A DNA stretch of 64,000 nt, from contig NC_090956.1 in assembly GCF_040807025.1 (NCBI RefSeq), forward strand, positions 3,584,517 to 3,648,516, written 5' to 3'. The notes under the pieces were generated by a model. It did not search any database and was not told where the DNA came from. It saw only the letters and a program-made list of their open reading frames with translations. Of this stretch, positions 11,201 through 24,336 are shown piece by piece. The translations under genes and the position numbers were made by a program. Position 1 is the stretch's first letter. Each line of letters opens with the position of its first letter. The stretch comes from Struthio camelus (Eukaryota > Chordata > Aves > Struthioniformes > Struthionidae).

Positions 11201-13154
11201 CGGCTCCGACCCCTGCAACGGTGCGGGGGGCTACAACTGGCCCAAGGGGGCTCGCAGCCAGGGAATGCAGATATTGAGGCAAATCACAGCCAGTTTGGTG
11301 TAGCACTGCCCAAGGAGAGATGGGGCTTTATCCATCCCTTTGGGAGGGGATGTTGCCAGCACAGGTGTTAGCAGGAAACACCGCGTCGGTGCCAAGGCAC
11401 CGCTCAGGGCCTTCATCGAGCCAGCGCAGTGCCACACTGCTCACCCAGTGCCTCACGCTCACCAGCCTCGTCCATCGGTTTGCTCAGCTTTGGGGACGGC
11501 TTTCATCGGTGGTGCCACACATCTCCGCTAGCTCCCCGACGGAAGCCCCCAAAGCTCTCACTGGTTTGCCTCCTTCCCCAGGGATCGCTGTGGCGCTGCG
11601 GCAGGCCATGACACCCGAGTTCAAGGCCTACCAGCAGCAGGTGGTCGCGAACTGCAAGACGTTCTCGGCCGCTCTGATAGAGCTGGGCTATGACATCGTC
11701 ACAGGTAAGGACAGGTCTCCGCAGCTCAGCACCACCTCTTGCACGTGGTGCTGGGTCTGAGCCAGGCCGTGGGAAGGGTTCTACTGGGTCCATTCCTGAG
11801 GACATCTACAAAACCGCTTCTTAACAGTCATGCTAAGAAGTTCCCCTTCCCATGGGGCAGGAGCCCTTCTGCCCTCAAACCCAGGGGCAGGCTCTGGTGC
11901 AGTCGTGAGCCTTTCTTGCTGGAGTCTTGAGCAGGAGCAGTGTTTGCCCCACGATCTCTCCTCCCCCAGACAGAATTCATCTCTTTGCAGGGGGCTCCGA
12001 CAACCACCTGATTCTCCTGGACCTGCGTAGCAGAGGCACAGACGGTGGCCGGGCTGAGCGGGTGCTGGAGATCTGCTCCATCGCCTGCAACAAGAACACT
12101 TGTCCTGGTGAGAGACCCCACAAGCTCCGCCATGTCCTGCCCCCAGCTCCTAGAGGTCCCGTTCCTCGTGCTCCCCCAGGGCTCCCAGCTGGCCATGGGT
12201 CCACGTAGAGCATCCCAGGTGCTAGGAACCAGGCTGGTTCGGTTTCGGTACCGAAACCTGCACCACAGTTTCGGTACCTGGCTCTCGTTCTGCTGCAGGT
12301 GACGTCAGCGCCCTGCGCCCCAGCGGCCTGCGGTTCGGGACACCAGCGCTGACCTCCCGGGGCTTCCGGCAGGACGACTTCATCCAGGTGGCTCGTTACA
12401 TCCACAGAGGTGAGGCCACAGCAGCCGTGCCCGAGGGACCGGGCTAGCGCACCGCCACCCGCGGAGCTGAACGGCAGCTCCGGGCAGCAGGCCGGGGCCC
12501 AGGGCAGCTCCTCCGGCGGGGCTGCCACGCCAGTGGCCGGCAGAGCCCTACGGTCACGTGGAGGGGCAAAAGCCTCCAGCAAGTGGTGGTAAGGAGTTAA
12601 CTCCTCCACCTGCCCATCTGGATGGGGGACCAGCCACCCTCTTGCAACTCCCCACTGCACCAGCAGTGGGCTGAAAGCCTGGATTAAAACCGCACCTTTT
12701 GCGGTCTTATTCCAGTTGTCCTGCCAGGTCTATGGTCCCATTTCCCAGGGCCGCAGGTGACACACGGCAGGGCATCCCTCGCAGCCCTGTTCCCTTGCCT
12801 CTCGCGCTGCTCCCCCCTTCCCAGGCGTCTTGGTGGGAGCAGTCTCGTGGGCGGTCACATCGTGGAGCGATGCCAGCCTCCTCGCAGGGCTGGGAGAGCC
12901 GCTGGATGTGGCAGCTGCCCACGGTGGGCACAGAGGGATGCTGCAGCCAGGCAGGCTGACCTGTGTGTGCTCCCAACCTGGCAGGGATCGAGCTGACTCT
13001 GCGTGTACAGAACGACATGAGCCCCAAGGCCACGCTGAAGGAATTCAAGGAGAAACTGGTCGAGGAGAAATACCAGGGGGACCTCAAGGCGCTCAAGGAG
13101 GAGGTGGAGGCTTTTGCAGCAACTTTCCCGCTCCCGGGCCTGCCTGTCCTGTAA
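8224..13154 (+). CDS. SHMT1: serine hydroxymethyltransferase 1, cytosolic
   Basis: PLP enzyme of folate one-carbon metabolism: serine + tetrahydrofolate to glycine + 5,10-methylene-THF. Eleven coding exons join in frame to 485 residues (human 483): 8224-8325, 8955-9100, 9494-9609, 9698-9858, 10153-10234, 10508-10720, 11013-11129, 11582-11704, 11991-12107, 12299-12409, 12985-13154. All introns are GT-AG. The first coding exon starts at 8,201 with 23 bp of 5' UTR. Diagnostic stretches include [45 protein letters not shown] and the PLP-lysine motif TTTHKTLRG (lysine about residue 259; human K257). Ends FPLPGLPVL. There is no mitochondrial presequence, which together with synteny selects SHMT1 over SHMT2. 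Intact; converges on SMCR8. Confidence 0.97.
12241..12258. repeat. perfect 18-bp palindrome in SHMT1 intron
   Basis: GGTTTCGGTACCGAAACC reads identically on both strands. The core TTTCGGTACC recurs directly at 12,269-12,278, and a looser inverted pair (GAACC/GGTTC) sits just upstream at about 12,226-12,240. It lies 40 bp before the acceptor of the penultimate-but-one SHMT1 coding exon. Function unknown. Confidence 0.8.
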
Positions 13155-14043
13155 AGGGAGGCAGCAGTGCCCAGTCCCAGAGCCAGGACGCACCTGGGAT
13201 TGTGGCTTGATCCTGTCCTCAGTCCACTGCCCAGACCCTCTCATCAGGCGATGCCCCAGTGCCTGCTCCCAGCACTTCCCTGCTGGCACCGGTTTCTGTG
13301 CAGCTCCTGGTCCTAGTTCAGCTCTTACCTCCTCCCTCATCTTAAGGGATCCCCCTTAAATTGGTTAATTTCATCTCATGGGATCCCCCAAGAGCACAGC
13401 CCCCCGAGGGGGAAACCGGCCCTTTGACCACTAAACGTTACAACGGGGATATTACGGCTTCTGTTAGGGGACTGAGCAGGTAACCCTCACCTTATGGCCA
13501 GGTTTGGGTTTGATCCAGCTCTTGCCACCTGTGGGAACAGCACATGTGGTTACACTGACCTGCACGGCGCAGCAGCCTGGGACAGCCGCTCGGGTTCACA
13601 TCCTGCAGGAGCTGTTTGCCCTGGGGCCACACGCACTGTGTGCGATTGCACAGGAGGCTTCGCAGCCTTAGAAAGCCTCGCTGGCTTCAGCCTCGAAGAC
13701 TCGCCTTCTAGAGCGCCCAAAGGCAGAGGCAGCTCTGCCTTGGTGCTTCACAAGCTCCACGCGCTTTCACAAGGTCAAGCCACATTAGGGGAACAGGTCT
13801 CTGGTGCTTTGTCCTGCATCCACACAACAGCCCTCCCCAGAGATCAGTCTTCCAACTCCATCAGTATTATTAGCCCATGTCTCCAGGCTCTTTTCAGGCA
13901 TCTGAAGCACAAAGCTTAGGTAGAACCATTTTTTAATAAGCACAGTAAAATTAAGAATTTAACCACAATGTATGACAAGAATTATAAGCTTTAAAAAATA
14001 CAACCGATTTTTTGTATTTCAAAAATATCTGAACCCAAATAAA
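13155..14043 (+). terminator. SHMT1 3' UTR and candidate poly(A) signal
   Basis: No coding sequence follows the SHMT1 stop. The first canonical AATAAA on the plus strand that I see is at 14,038-14,043, giving an inferred 3' UTR of about 0.9 kb. It would overlap the inferred end of the convergent SMCR8 transcript. A shorter 3' UTR using a non-canonical signal is possible. Confidence 0.4.
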
Positions 14044-17000
14044 TAATTTTTTTTAAAAGTACATTTTTCAGACTAGTCATTTGGTGTTAACATCTGTTAA
14101 ACTCTTGTGCAGTAACACTTACAGCACTACACTAAGACATGCTTCTCGGATTTCTCCCGATCACACTCGCTCTAACTACTGACGCAAGCGTTCTGTACAC
14201 ACAGGCACGCACACATTAACTCGACATGCAGTAATAAGATACAGTGCTTTAACATAAGATGAGAATTCATCACAGCCTACTCACAGCCCTCAAAGGCAGT
14301 TCTTATCCCAGCCCCATCCCTGTACTGACTCACCCTGCACTGAGGAAGCCAGCGGGACCAGGTACCCTGTGTTTCTGCCTTCCAGTTAAAATGCATCTCT
14401 TGGCAACCAGCGTGTGGTAGGTTTATGACTTCTCAAGCTCTGGTAGCAAGTGCTAGGCCCACTCAAAGATATTAGGGTACAATCTGTTGCTCTGTCGAAC
14501 ACATTGTGCTATCAGGGCACAGCATGGAGCAGGCACTTTCCTTCGCAGCTCACTGCGTTTCTGACCACACCTTATTCCAGGTGCCTTTTCAAAGTGCTGT
14601 TACAAGCCCTGTGTCCTGTAGCAGGTCCTGCCCAGCTCTCCAAAACCAGATTCTGCAAAGTGGCCAGTTACCTGCAGGATCAGGGCCACCTGCGCTAACC
14701 CCAATGCCGAATGAAAACCAAAGAACAGGCTTGGAGTTACGGAGCCATCAGCCCTATTGGCTTTTGCTCCCCAAGCACTTCTCCCACCCCTTACAAAATG
14801 GTTAATATTGCTAGAGTATAGGCAGTACTTCCCTAGTCAAGGCAAGACAGCTTTGGAGCTGCTTAGAAGTGATTGCTACTGGATGAAAGTAAATCTGAGC
14901 ACTATTCTCTGAGAAATGAAACCTGTGTAGGGTTAATATCACCTACTCCTATGGCTGACCATCCTCATGGTTGCATCTGAAAGCGGTAAGCTAGTTTAAC
15001 TGAGAGCATGAGCTAACGGTACATCTTCAAACACAGGAAACTAGAGGAATAAGAACACTGAACCCTGTCCTCCTGGCTCAGCAGAAGGCCACAGGAGACC
15101 TTTGCTCTGATGAATTCTCTGGTCAGGCTTACAAACCTCATCTCCCTGAGGGCCCGCACAGAGAGGAAGGAGCCACAGCCAGCCGTGCAAGAGGTGATGG
15201 CATGCTGGCAGCACTTACAGAAGCGGATAACGGCCACGCATGACACCACTGGGGCTCGCAGCTGGAGAGTCGATGCACGAAGGCTGGTTAGTATTACACA
15301 GCAGCCACGACGAACCTGCCCTGCTAGTGGTGGAAGCATGGCTGGATGGCAGCGCACGTTGTTCGGGTGGTGCAGTACAAGCCAACTAACATGCCAAGAT
15401 TGCTGGAGCTGTTAGTACTAAGATCTTAACTTGTTATTAGTTTTCTAAGACTGGAAACTATTGAGGTAACACAGTGAAGATGCAGAAAGACTTAAAGTGC
15501 TGATACAGGGATCTTTACTGTACAGTCAGGTCAGAAAGTCAAACAGAAAAAATTACTGAGCAAAGAGGAATTCAGCTCCTCAACCACCAGCTGCGCTTGG
15601 ACTCCCCCAGTTCCTGCCTCTGAGGACTGCAGGCAGTTAGGGCAGGACGGGCTCCAGCTGCACCGAGGTGCTGCAGCTGAGCGCTCGCACGACGGGCTTG
15701 CCAGAGTCCACGTAACTGCACGCTTCCTGGCATGGGAAGGCGAGCTCAGAGGCTAGCTAAGCCCGCCCGAGTGTGAGCCAGTTTCCCAACGGCAAACACT
15801 TCAAGGCATGTTTCTCCTTAGCTCCTGCTTAATATCTGAGTTGCAGGTAACACGGAGCTCCCCTTTCAGCCTGTTCAGGAATGAGCAACAGTCCCGATAA
15901 AGCCTCTAAGGCATTCTCTGAGATTCGGAACTGCTTTGTGGGAGAGAGATAAAGAAAGTCAGACGGGTGGAAGCACAGGTATTGCTAAACATAGCCTTGA
16001 ATATCAGATATTACAGATTTGATAGGAGAAAAGATAAGTGATTTTTTGCCAATTTATGAGTGCAGCTAAACACTACAGGTAAAGACCATTGTAACTAAGA
16101 AGTCACATAGCACTTATCATCAGTCCTGCTCTACTGCTCCGAGCTGTCAGCATGGAGGAAGTTTAGTTTGTCCCTCCCTCCTCGATCCAAAGTAGCATCA
16201 GGTCATTTTTCAGCACAAAAACACAAGCTCCTGTGACAAACGCTTCTCCAGTGCAGAGGGTCGGGCAACATGCACACAGCTGTGGTCTGCCCAGTATCAC
16301 CTGCATTACTCATTTACTAAGATGTTTTCCCCCTCTGGCAATCTTACCTTGACTTTAGTTTGGAAGTTATTCAGATGCACACAAATCAACAAGGAGATGC
16401 TTCAAGTTACTTCAGAAAGTACATGTTTTCTAAGAGCATGAAAGTCTTTCACTAGCAGACCCAGTTCACCTGCGACAGCAGCATACAGGAGGACACAGAA
16501 TCAGAAAAGGAAAAGGTCTTTAAACATGCTTTTTAAATGCGAAGGCAGTTCTGCAGCCTCGCGCACAGACACACAACAGCTGACATGGTGCACTGCTCAC
16601 CTTCAGCAAAGGCAACGGCACACTGCCTCCCAGCTGCACACTACAAATATAATCACAAGCAACCTCTGGCCTTGGAAATCCCTACGTATCACAAGCTCAA
16701 GATTCTCGGCAGAGCTAGCCTCACTGTAAGCCATCGGAAGTAATGCTAATGTTTAAAATAGAGCCTTTTTGCCTTGCTGGTTTCTGCTTCCCGCACTGCC
16801 TCAAAGACTCCTTTGCAGGCAGGAGAGGGGAGGCAGCGCTACCGGCGTGTGGATGTTGGTGCCACGTGACAGCCTTCCCAGGACGCTCTGCCCTCAGGGA
16901 CAGGTTGGCGAGCAGTGCAGTGATCACAGAAATTTTCAATGCAGTCTAAACTACGCTGACAAACCCCAGACTCCGCGCAGAAGCTTCCCCAGGTATGGAG

Positions 17001-18702
17001 GGAATGTTATACTCGGTTCCAGCACTCTGTCTCACATAATCACAATAAATAGAGGTTTGAAAAAAACCTAGTACTTCAGCTAATCTTGTAAAATCTAAGC
17101 TGCTTTCCCTCCAGAATCAGAAGAGAACAGTGCTAAAAAGAAGTAAAACCCAAGTTTTCTTTCCGAGCAAGACTTTTTCTTGCTTAAAAGAACTGTGAAA
17201 GCTGCTGTCACCACATGGCATTGGACACAGCAGCAAACTCCAGCCCATGATGGCGGCCAATGAGATGCACCTCCGAGGAGATTCCAGAGGGAAGTGCTGT
17301 GCCCCAAGAGCCGGGCACAAAACACTCAGCACTGACAGGAACAATCTTCCAGGAGCATCGCCGTGATGGCGACGCAACCTTTCTGGCACAGATAGCAGTA
17401 AAGAAGCTTTGAAAGGAAGGTCCTCGGTATCCAACGACCAGGCTCAGAGAGCTGCAGTTCTGCCCCATCCAGAACTATCCAGGAACGCCACAGGAGAGGT
17501 AGTCAAGAAATTACAAAGGCTTGGCGTTAAAATAAATTGGCATGGCCAGAAGCAGCATGCAGTGACACCGAACCTGCTTCACCACAAAGCACAAAATTCA
17601 GTTCCCCAACAAAAAAAAGCAATATGGATACAACATGGGATCCAGTACATTCATCCTAGATTTTGCCTGAGCACTAGCGTCTTGCCAGCCAGGCAGCCTG
17701 CTCTAACAGCTTGCTGTCCCTCACAGCATACCTTCAAGAGCATTGCACCGTTCGTTTCCCCATCACAAAAAGCATGTAAAAAGGAGCCTTTCCCTCACGC
17801 TGTTCAGCTCCCGTCTTTCTTTAGAAGGTCACCCTTGACCTCACAAGCTTTGAGGATTCTTGGTCTCCCTCTTCCTCCCACCTTTCCCACAGGTCGCCAA
17901 GCAAACAGGATGCGACAAGTTCACAAGGCACAGTGCTCTACATTCACAACAGCAGGAGCCTCGGTGCTAGCCAACGTTGAAAAGGAGCCCTTCCACATTC
18001 CAGATTTTAACAAAGCTGAGAAATCAGCAAACGCTTTCTGCACAGAAGCACACCTGCTTCCATTGCTGTCCTACGGGCTCCGGAACAACCAGCTCTAGGA
18101 ATTGCCAGGAACTCCGAAAATGCAGAAAGGGACACCATCAACTACTGCTTCACACAGGCAGACAACTGCATGCTGCCCTCTTGCTAGGGAGCATTAGCAC
18201 GTACATCAATTACCCCCCACATGCAGGCAAGATACTAGTGGATTAAAATCTTCGTGTGGCTTTTATACTTCCCCTGGTCTCTGCCATGGCTCCACCGAAG
18301 GCAGCAAGAGCGTTCTGGTGGAAGCGTGCAGAGTACTGCCTATTTTGGGGGTGCACGTTACTAAGTATTGTTTCACAAGAGCGCCCATCTCTCTCAGCGC
18401 CATAATCCTCCCTCAATGCTACTATCCAATGCTTTAGAAGTTAATAGTGTCCCTTTCAACATTTGAAAACAGAGTGGCCAATGTTTTTATATGATGGAAC
18501 ATCCAAGTTCTGGGCTACAGGGAACCATGTAGAAATTAGGTCACTTGGACATTAATTTCTACTGAGCAGAGACACTTGCTTGCAAAGGCATCAGCTTTTC
18601 TGCCCCTTCCTGATGTATGAGAGCTACTACAGACAGCATCAATGTCAAGCACAGATGATCTTTGTCAGAATCCAAGTATGACAGCAGACAGCCCAGATGA
18701 TA
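13932..18702 (-). other. inferred long 3' UTR of SMCR8
   Basis: This 4.8-kb stretch has no protein similarity on either strand. Reading on from the SMCR8 stop, I saw no AATAAA on the minus strand; the first usable variant is ATTAAA (plus TTTAAT) at 13,937-13,932. A 3' UTR of several kilobases is known for mammalian SMCR8, so a single long UTR is the simplest reading. An unseen gene or an earlier non-canonical poly(A) site cannot be excluded. Frames up to 229 codons (17,409-18,098 plus) look random. Confidence 0.4.
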
Positions 18703-21700
18703 CTAAATTTTGTACAAAAAGCTGGGAACATAGTCAAATCTGAGCAGAGGATTCACCCCCTGGCCGGGTTCCTGAATGTACTGCAGCTTCAGCAGCTCAG
18801 CTAGATACTGTACAATTTTGATATCTTCATTGGCAAGGCCCAGGTGGAGCTTCAGAAAGTTCATCCTGCGATTCACAACAGATTCCTCCGGTTCCCTTTC
18901 ACTGATGGGAAGGTGCAAATGGTGGCAGAAGGTGAAGAGGAAGGCTTTCGAACACAGCTGAGTGAGGATACTTTGGACGTGCATATAATAGGTGCTCCCT
19001 CGTTTGATCTGAGTGCGGTGGTCCGCCAGCCTGGACACCAAGGTTCCTTTATAAAGGGGGCAACGGAGAGTCTTACTGTCCGCATCCAGGATGCTAATGT
19101 ATCGGCTGTATCGGCTCAGAGCATGCAACATGTTCACCCCGGCAGGGGACACCATTCTGAAACAGCAAGGGGAGAGAGAGGTCACGGCTGGAGGAAAACA
19201 GGTGGCTATGGAGCGCAGACTGCACGTCCATGAGCCTGTACTACATGCAGCCGTCCATAAGCCAGAGCAAAAGTACAGAAGCGTCTGCAGGCAAATTAAG
19301 TCTGGCACAGAAGAGAATGGCCCAGTAGTCTCTCCAGGCTGCCAGATCCCAAAGAAACCTTGATCTCCTGGAGCCCCAGGTGCACCGATCTGAACTGTAC
19401 GTGCACTACTTCATAAATGCAGCACTTTTAAGGACTGTTTCCTCCTTGTTAGACACAAAACCAATGACATAAAGAGAGCGATAAGGCATCTTTGGGGAAC
19501 AGAAGCAATTCTTGCAGCAACTGGCTTCTGGATGCAGCAATAAGGAGCATTAGAAACCCCCTTGCCAAGAGCTCTGCTTTCCCCCCAAGTGGCTGTTTTG
19601 GGAGGGAACTGCTCTGAGGTGGTCAAAGCCTTGAACAGAGTGAAACCTTTTGCCCCTCCTTTGATAAGGGAATCATCCTTAAACCAGAATATCCCCTGCC
19701 TAAGCCTAAACATTGTTCACTAGGATGCAAACCCAAAGCGCATTCACAACATACAATCACACAAGCCTAAATTAGTGTTATTTAGCTGCAAATTACAGGC
19801 CTATGTGAACTCTACCTTCCGCTCCTGAATTCTGTCTGGTTAAAATTACTCTGTTGGGATACATCACAGCCTCACACCAGAGGCACCAACGGCTGGCGTA
19901 TTAGTGTAAGAGCTGTGCCTAGGCAGCGCTTGGCCTTAAGAGAAGTAGCACCCTTTTGACCTTACTGAAATAATTCTCCTAGCCTCTAAGTTCCTTCCCA
20001 AAGCCTTTGTACAAACGGTTCGCTAAGAGCATCCATGTTCAACTCAGCGCTTAATTAACACTTCCACTGAGGAGAGTTTAAATGACTGACACATCTTACA
20101 AGCTGTTCTTAAAAAGACTTTTGTTTATACAAACTGCATTTAACCACACACATCAAACACCCTGTAAACCCTCAGAGCTTTTAAAAACTCCCTGACAGAA
20201 CATTTTGGAAGCAACTGTTGGCAGAGCTGTTACCTCCGCCCTCCGCTCGTGAGGCAGGGTACGGGAGGAAGCTCACAGCTTAGGATAATTCAGTCACTCA
20301 TAACCCCCGCCGTGACAGAGAATTAAGCGACCTAGAAAGCAGATTTCTGTATTTTGAGTCTCATTATGCTCAGAAACGCTCTTTCGGCGACTGTTCCAAT
20401 CTGGCTCTGAGCCGCATACTGACGCTCTCATCCATATTTCCCACTTTGTTGACAGGAGAGGGCATTCCCTGTCATACCTGCACCCGAAGCGCCAGAACGC
20501 ATCCTGCTAACGCACAAAGCGAATCCTTTCATAATAGCGTTAAGGGAAGGGCCAAAGTCTCAAGAGCTGAGCCATCACTACTTAGTAATATAAACTATGA
20601 AGCCACATTTTAGGATTTGAGTGTTGAGGGAGGGATGTTTGTTTATTTTCATGACGACGTTACACTGAGCAGAAGTTCCCTGTACATCTAAGTTGCAATT
20701 CCAGCACTGCAGCCCACTGAGCTCTTTGGGCATTTTGTTCTGCGCTAAAGCAGAATCATAAACACGTGGCTCCGTGTCTGCTCTGCCTCATCTCAATCAG
20801 AGCCCAGCCTCGCAGCAGGCTTTGCCCCTCTGCCCTGCACCAGCATGCAAATGCTACAGGACATTCATTTCGACAAGGGCAGGCACGCTCTCACCAACAC
20901 AAACCAAATGCTGGCAGTCCGATTTCTAACCTACTGATTTCATCAACAGCGGGTTGGTTACCTCTTCATTAGGGTTCACATGGTGGGGGTGGGGGGAAGA
21001 GTCCTAGTCCTCCATATCAAAGTGTTAATTTCAAAAGCAAAGTCCTAACTAGAGCAGTTGAAAGAGCTTTGGAAGCAGGCTGGGAGGGGAAGGAAGAGCG
21101 CGCAAAGAGACTCCAGGAGCACTTTGTTTTCATTCCATGCAGCAAAGCAGTAGGAGCAATTTGTTCCCTTGCTTTGCTAGGCTAAGATAGCACAATGGCA
21201 AATCCCCTGGCAAAATAACTAACAGGAGCCAGACAGCAAGTATCCAGTAGATGTTTTAAAAGATTAAAGCGAGGCTGGTTACAAAGAAGCTGACAAATAT
21301 ACACCCTTCCTTCTACAGATACACACAGACATCTGATAAGCAGAAATTTATGGCAGCTGTGTAAGTAATTCTGTAAAGAGAACTCTCCCACTTATCAGGT
21401 TCTCTCTAAAACGTTAGCTTAAAAGACTAATTTTTTTATCATATACCTTGACACAAATAAGCAAACAGAGCCACTATTTCATCTACAGTTTCAGTTTACC
21501 TCTGGAGTCCAATCAGCTTCCACTTCTGGAAATCCACAACGTGCAAAGGGGAAGTGACCCAGTGTTTCACAGGCTTGGCATAAACCCCACAGTTCGGCAC
21601 AAAGATGGAGAGCGCAGTCACAAGTTTCTTGACTATTGCTTCATCTTCCCCCAACACGATAAGGGTCCTTCCGCTGAGCAGGGAGTATATCGCAGGGTGA

Positions 21701-23853
21701 GCGAAGGGATACTGCCTAATAAAGCGCAGCGCGTTCTGGCCAGCCTTTTTTTTGTGCCTTTCACTCACGGGAATTACGGGGCAAGCAGGAGAAGGACTTC
21801 GGTCAGAACACGTGGACGCGGCACTGCTAATATAGCTCGTGGAGTCCGAACATTCATCCAGGCTAGTTTTACTGACGTCCCTACTGCCTGCCAAGTAGCG
21901 CGGATCGAGTTCATAGGGAAGGAGCCCTCCCGAGACACTGTCATGGGAATGGTAGCCAGCAAAAGTCCCGTGCAGCCCCTGCTCGGCCGGCCGGTACGGC
22001 TGCGGGGGAATGCTGACCACCCCATCCTCGTCACAGTGCTTCTGGCCTAGGTCAGGCAGAGGCTCAAGGAAGTTGGGACTCTCCTTCCCGATGCAACAGG
22101 CAGAATCAACCTGCAATAAGTTTTCCTCTTTTGAACTATCTTCCTGCTTGTCAGCATTATCCAGGTTTAATTTGGGGCTGAAATGAAGGCCTCCCTCTTC
22201 GTCATCTGCATAAGGTTCTTCGTTAATGGCACTTGGGTAACTCGCTTTGAAGTCTTCCGGGATCAGTGACTCTGAGGGACACGTGCTGAGAACCTCAATG
22301 CTGTCCTCACTGACAGTCCTCCTGCTGCCCACCTTGCTCCTGCCCACCTGGGGACTCGGACTGATGGGTAAGCTGGCCTGGCTCTCAGACTTTGTTAAAA
22401 CAGATGCTGACTTTTCCGTTCCAAGAACCTCAATGCTCTCCCCGCTACTGATACTCCCTTTAATATCTGCATCGAGATAGTCCAAATTGTCCTGGTGTTC
22501 AAAAGTTATGGATTCTGCCATTTTGGGTTCTTGCGAGTCTTCAATTTCCTGCTCCATCTTGATAGGTACACACTCCACACTGGACTTGTAAGAACCCAGG
22601 CTGATTACCACTTTCGGAGCGGGAGACTCTTCCAAACACTTTCTGTTGACAGCATCTGGACTAAATCTCTGGCAGCCTCTGTACTGCTTTTCAGGTGCTT
22701 TTTCATCTAGAAGAGACGCATCTTCAAAGAGAAAGTTAGTTACACTCTGTTGCTTTAAAAGTGCTCTGCTGATCTGGTTCGTCAAGAGGTAGCACACATC
22801 ACCTCTGAAAGTCCTCTCAATCTGATGCAGCTGATCTAGAGTTTGGGTGAAAAAATAAACATCACAAAGCTCTTCCAGCGTTTTCAGCTTCTTGTCAAAG
22901 CATTTAGCAGACTTCGCTTTGATGAGCTTGGGGGTATAGGATGGCGCGTGTGCATAAAGGTGCGTGTCACCAGGCTCAGCAAGGTCAGAGGTAGTCAGGT
23001 CCTGATCACAGCTCGCATTAGCCTGATCCAGTCCACACTCCGGCTCGTAGGGGTGGAAGTCGGAGTCCTTCAGTTTCCTATAGGGATAGGATCGGATTTG
23101 CTTTAACAGATCTTGGTGCTCAATAATAGACTTTTCAACACTAGCCAATTCATTGGCCTTCTCAATTGCTTGGGTTGTGTAATACCCTTTGTCGTTGGCT
23201 TTCTTCTGGATCTCAGTTTCATTGTGCAGCACAGTCCTAGTGTAGTCGAGGTCTTTCAGTTTCTTTTCAAGTTCACTAGCAAAAGCTTTCCTGTTCCCTG
23301 TCTTTAGGCATTCAGATGCTTTGGAGAACTCCGCAGAGAGTTCCTGAAACTGCTGCATGATTTTGTGCTCATCAGCAGAAATGTAGGCCATGCAGAAGGG
23401 CCTCACAAAACCCCTGGCTTCGAGGTCATACAAAGTCAGGTGGTGCACGTAGGCGAATGCCCCTTCTTTCGAATCTCCCAGCACCACTTTGGAGTCTTCC
23501 ACAAAGTTCAGCTTTGGGTAGGCGCAGCCGGGAGGATGCCCCACGAAGGAAGCCTGATAATCCACAGACATGATCCGGAGGGAAAAGTAATTGAGATCGA
23601 AAGTGCCCGACACTTTCGCATCATCGGGGATGGTCAGCAGGGGCTGGGGCCCCACCTGCTCTGAGAACTCAGAGATGAGGATGAAGTCCCGGGTGAACTT
23701 GGAGCTGGCGACCTTGGACCAGGGGTTGGCTCCGGGGCCGGCGAAGGGGAAGAGCGGCACGGAGTACTCCTCGGGCAGGGGCGGCTCGCTGCACAGCTCA
23801 TCCTCGAACTCCTCCTCTTTGGTGAAGGCCACCACGTCGGGGGCGCTGATCAT
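18703..23853 (-). CDS. SMCR8: SMCR8, subunit of the C9orf72-SMCR8-WDR41 complex
   Basis: DENN-family subunit of a complex acting in autophagy and lysosome/mTORC1 control, with GTPase-activating activity toward small GTPases. Two coding exons: a large 5' exon 23853-21500 (starts MISAPDVVAFTKEEE) and a 3' exon 19156-18703 (ends RFDYVPSFLYKI), joined across a 2.3-kb GT-AG intron through a split Arg codon. Product is 935 residues (human 937). The longin/DENN-like N-terminal part (about residues 40-220, e.g. FTRDFILISEFSEQVGPQP, FDLNYFSLRIMSVDYQ) and the C-terminal DENN part (from about residue 700, RFIRQYPFAHPAIYSLLSGR) are strongly conserved; the middle, an acidic and Ser-rich linker with ISSGESIEVLGTEKS, is looser. 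The two-exon structure matches human. Intact. Divergent from TOP3A. Confidence 0.97.
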
Positions 23854-24118
23854 ATTTCCCGCAGGAGGGAACCGACATGGAGAAGCGAGGCCGCCTCCGC
23901 CTCCTCCTCCTCCCGCCGCCGTCGGGCCCCGCGGGAGACCCCGCTCCGGCGCCCCCTGACCCGGCCCCGGCCCCGGCCCGCCCGCAGCCGGGCCCCCGCC
24001 TCAGCCCCGGCGGAGGGAGCGCAGCGCCCGCTCTGCCGCCGCCTCAGAGCCCCGCCATGGCCCGGCGCCCCGGCCCGGCCCGGCCCCGCCGCCGCCTCAC
24101 GGCCGCCGCAGCCCGGCA

Positions 24119-24126
24119 GCCATCTT
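24119..24126 (-). promoter_or_regulatory. YY1-type motif
   Basis: The plus strand GCCATCTT is AAGATGGC on the minus strand, the YY1 core, in SMCR8 orientation about 270 bp upstream of its ATG. YY1 sites of this form commonly lie at or just after transcription starts, so this may mark the SMCR8 start. Confidence 0.5.
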
Positions 24127-24129
24127 GGC

Positions 24130-24139
24130 GTCACATGAC
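24130..24139. promoter_or_regulatory. MiT/TFE (TFEB/MITF) E-box-like motif
   Basis: GTCACATGAC matches the M-box/CLEAR-type E-box bound by TFEB, TFE3 and MITF (core TCACATGA). It lies four bases beyond the YY1 motif, 280 bp upstream of the SMCR8 ATG. Autophagy/lysosome control of SMCR8 makes the site plausible; binding is inference. Confidence 0.5.
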
Positions 24140-24336
24140 CCCGCGGCCTCTCACCCGCCACCCGGAAGCGAAACCGCCGACCCCAGGCGTTTGCTGTTTA
24201 GAGCTATTTTTGTGTTGGTTTTTCTTTTTTTAAGCGCCACTGCCGCCGCCTCGGCTTCACTTAAGCCCCGGTGCGGACCCGAGAGGCGGGAGGAAATACC
24301 GAGCCAGGGCGGAGGATGAGAAAGGTGGCGCCGCGG

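Noticed and set aside
17409-18098. Plus-strand frame of 229 codons
   Set aside because: No similarity, no conserved motif, and antisense to the inferred SMCR8 3' UTR.
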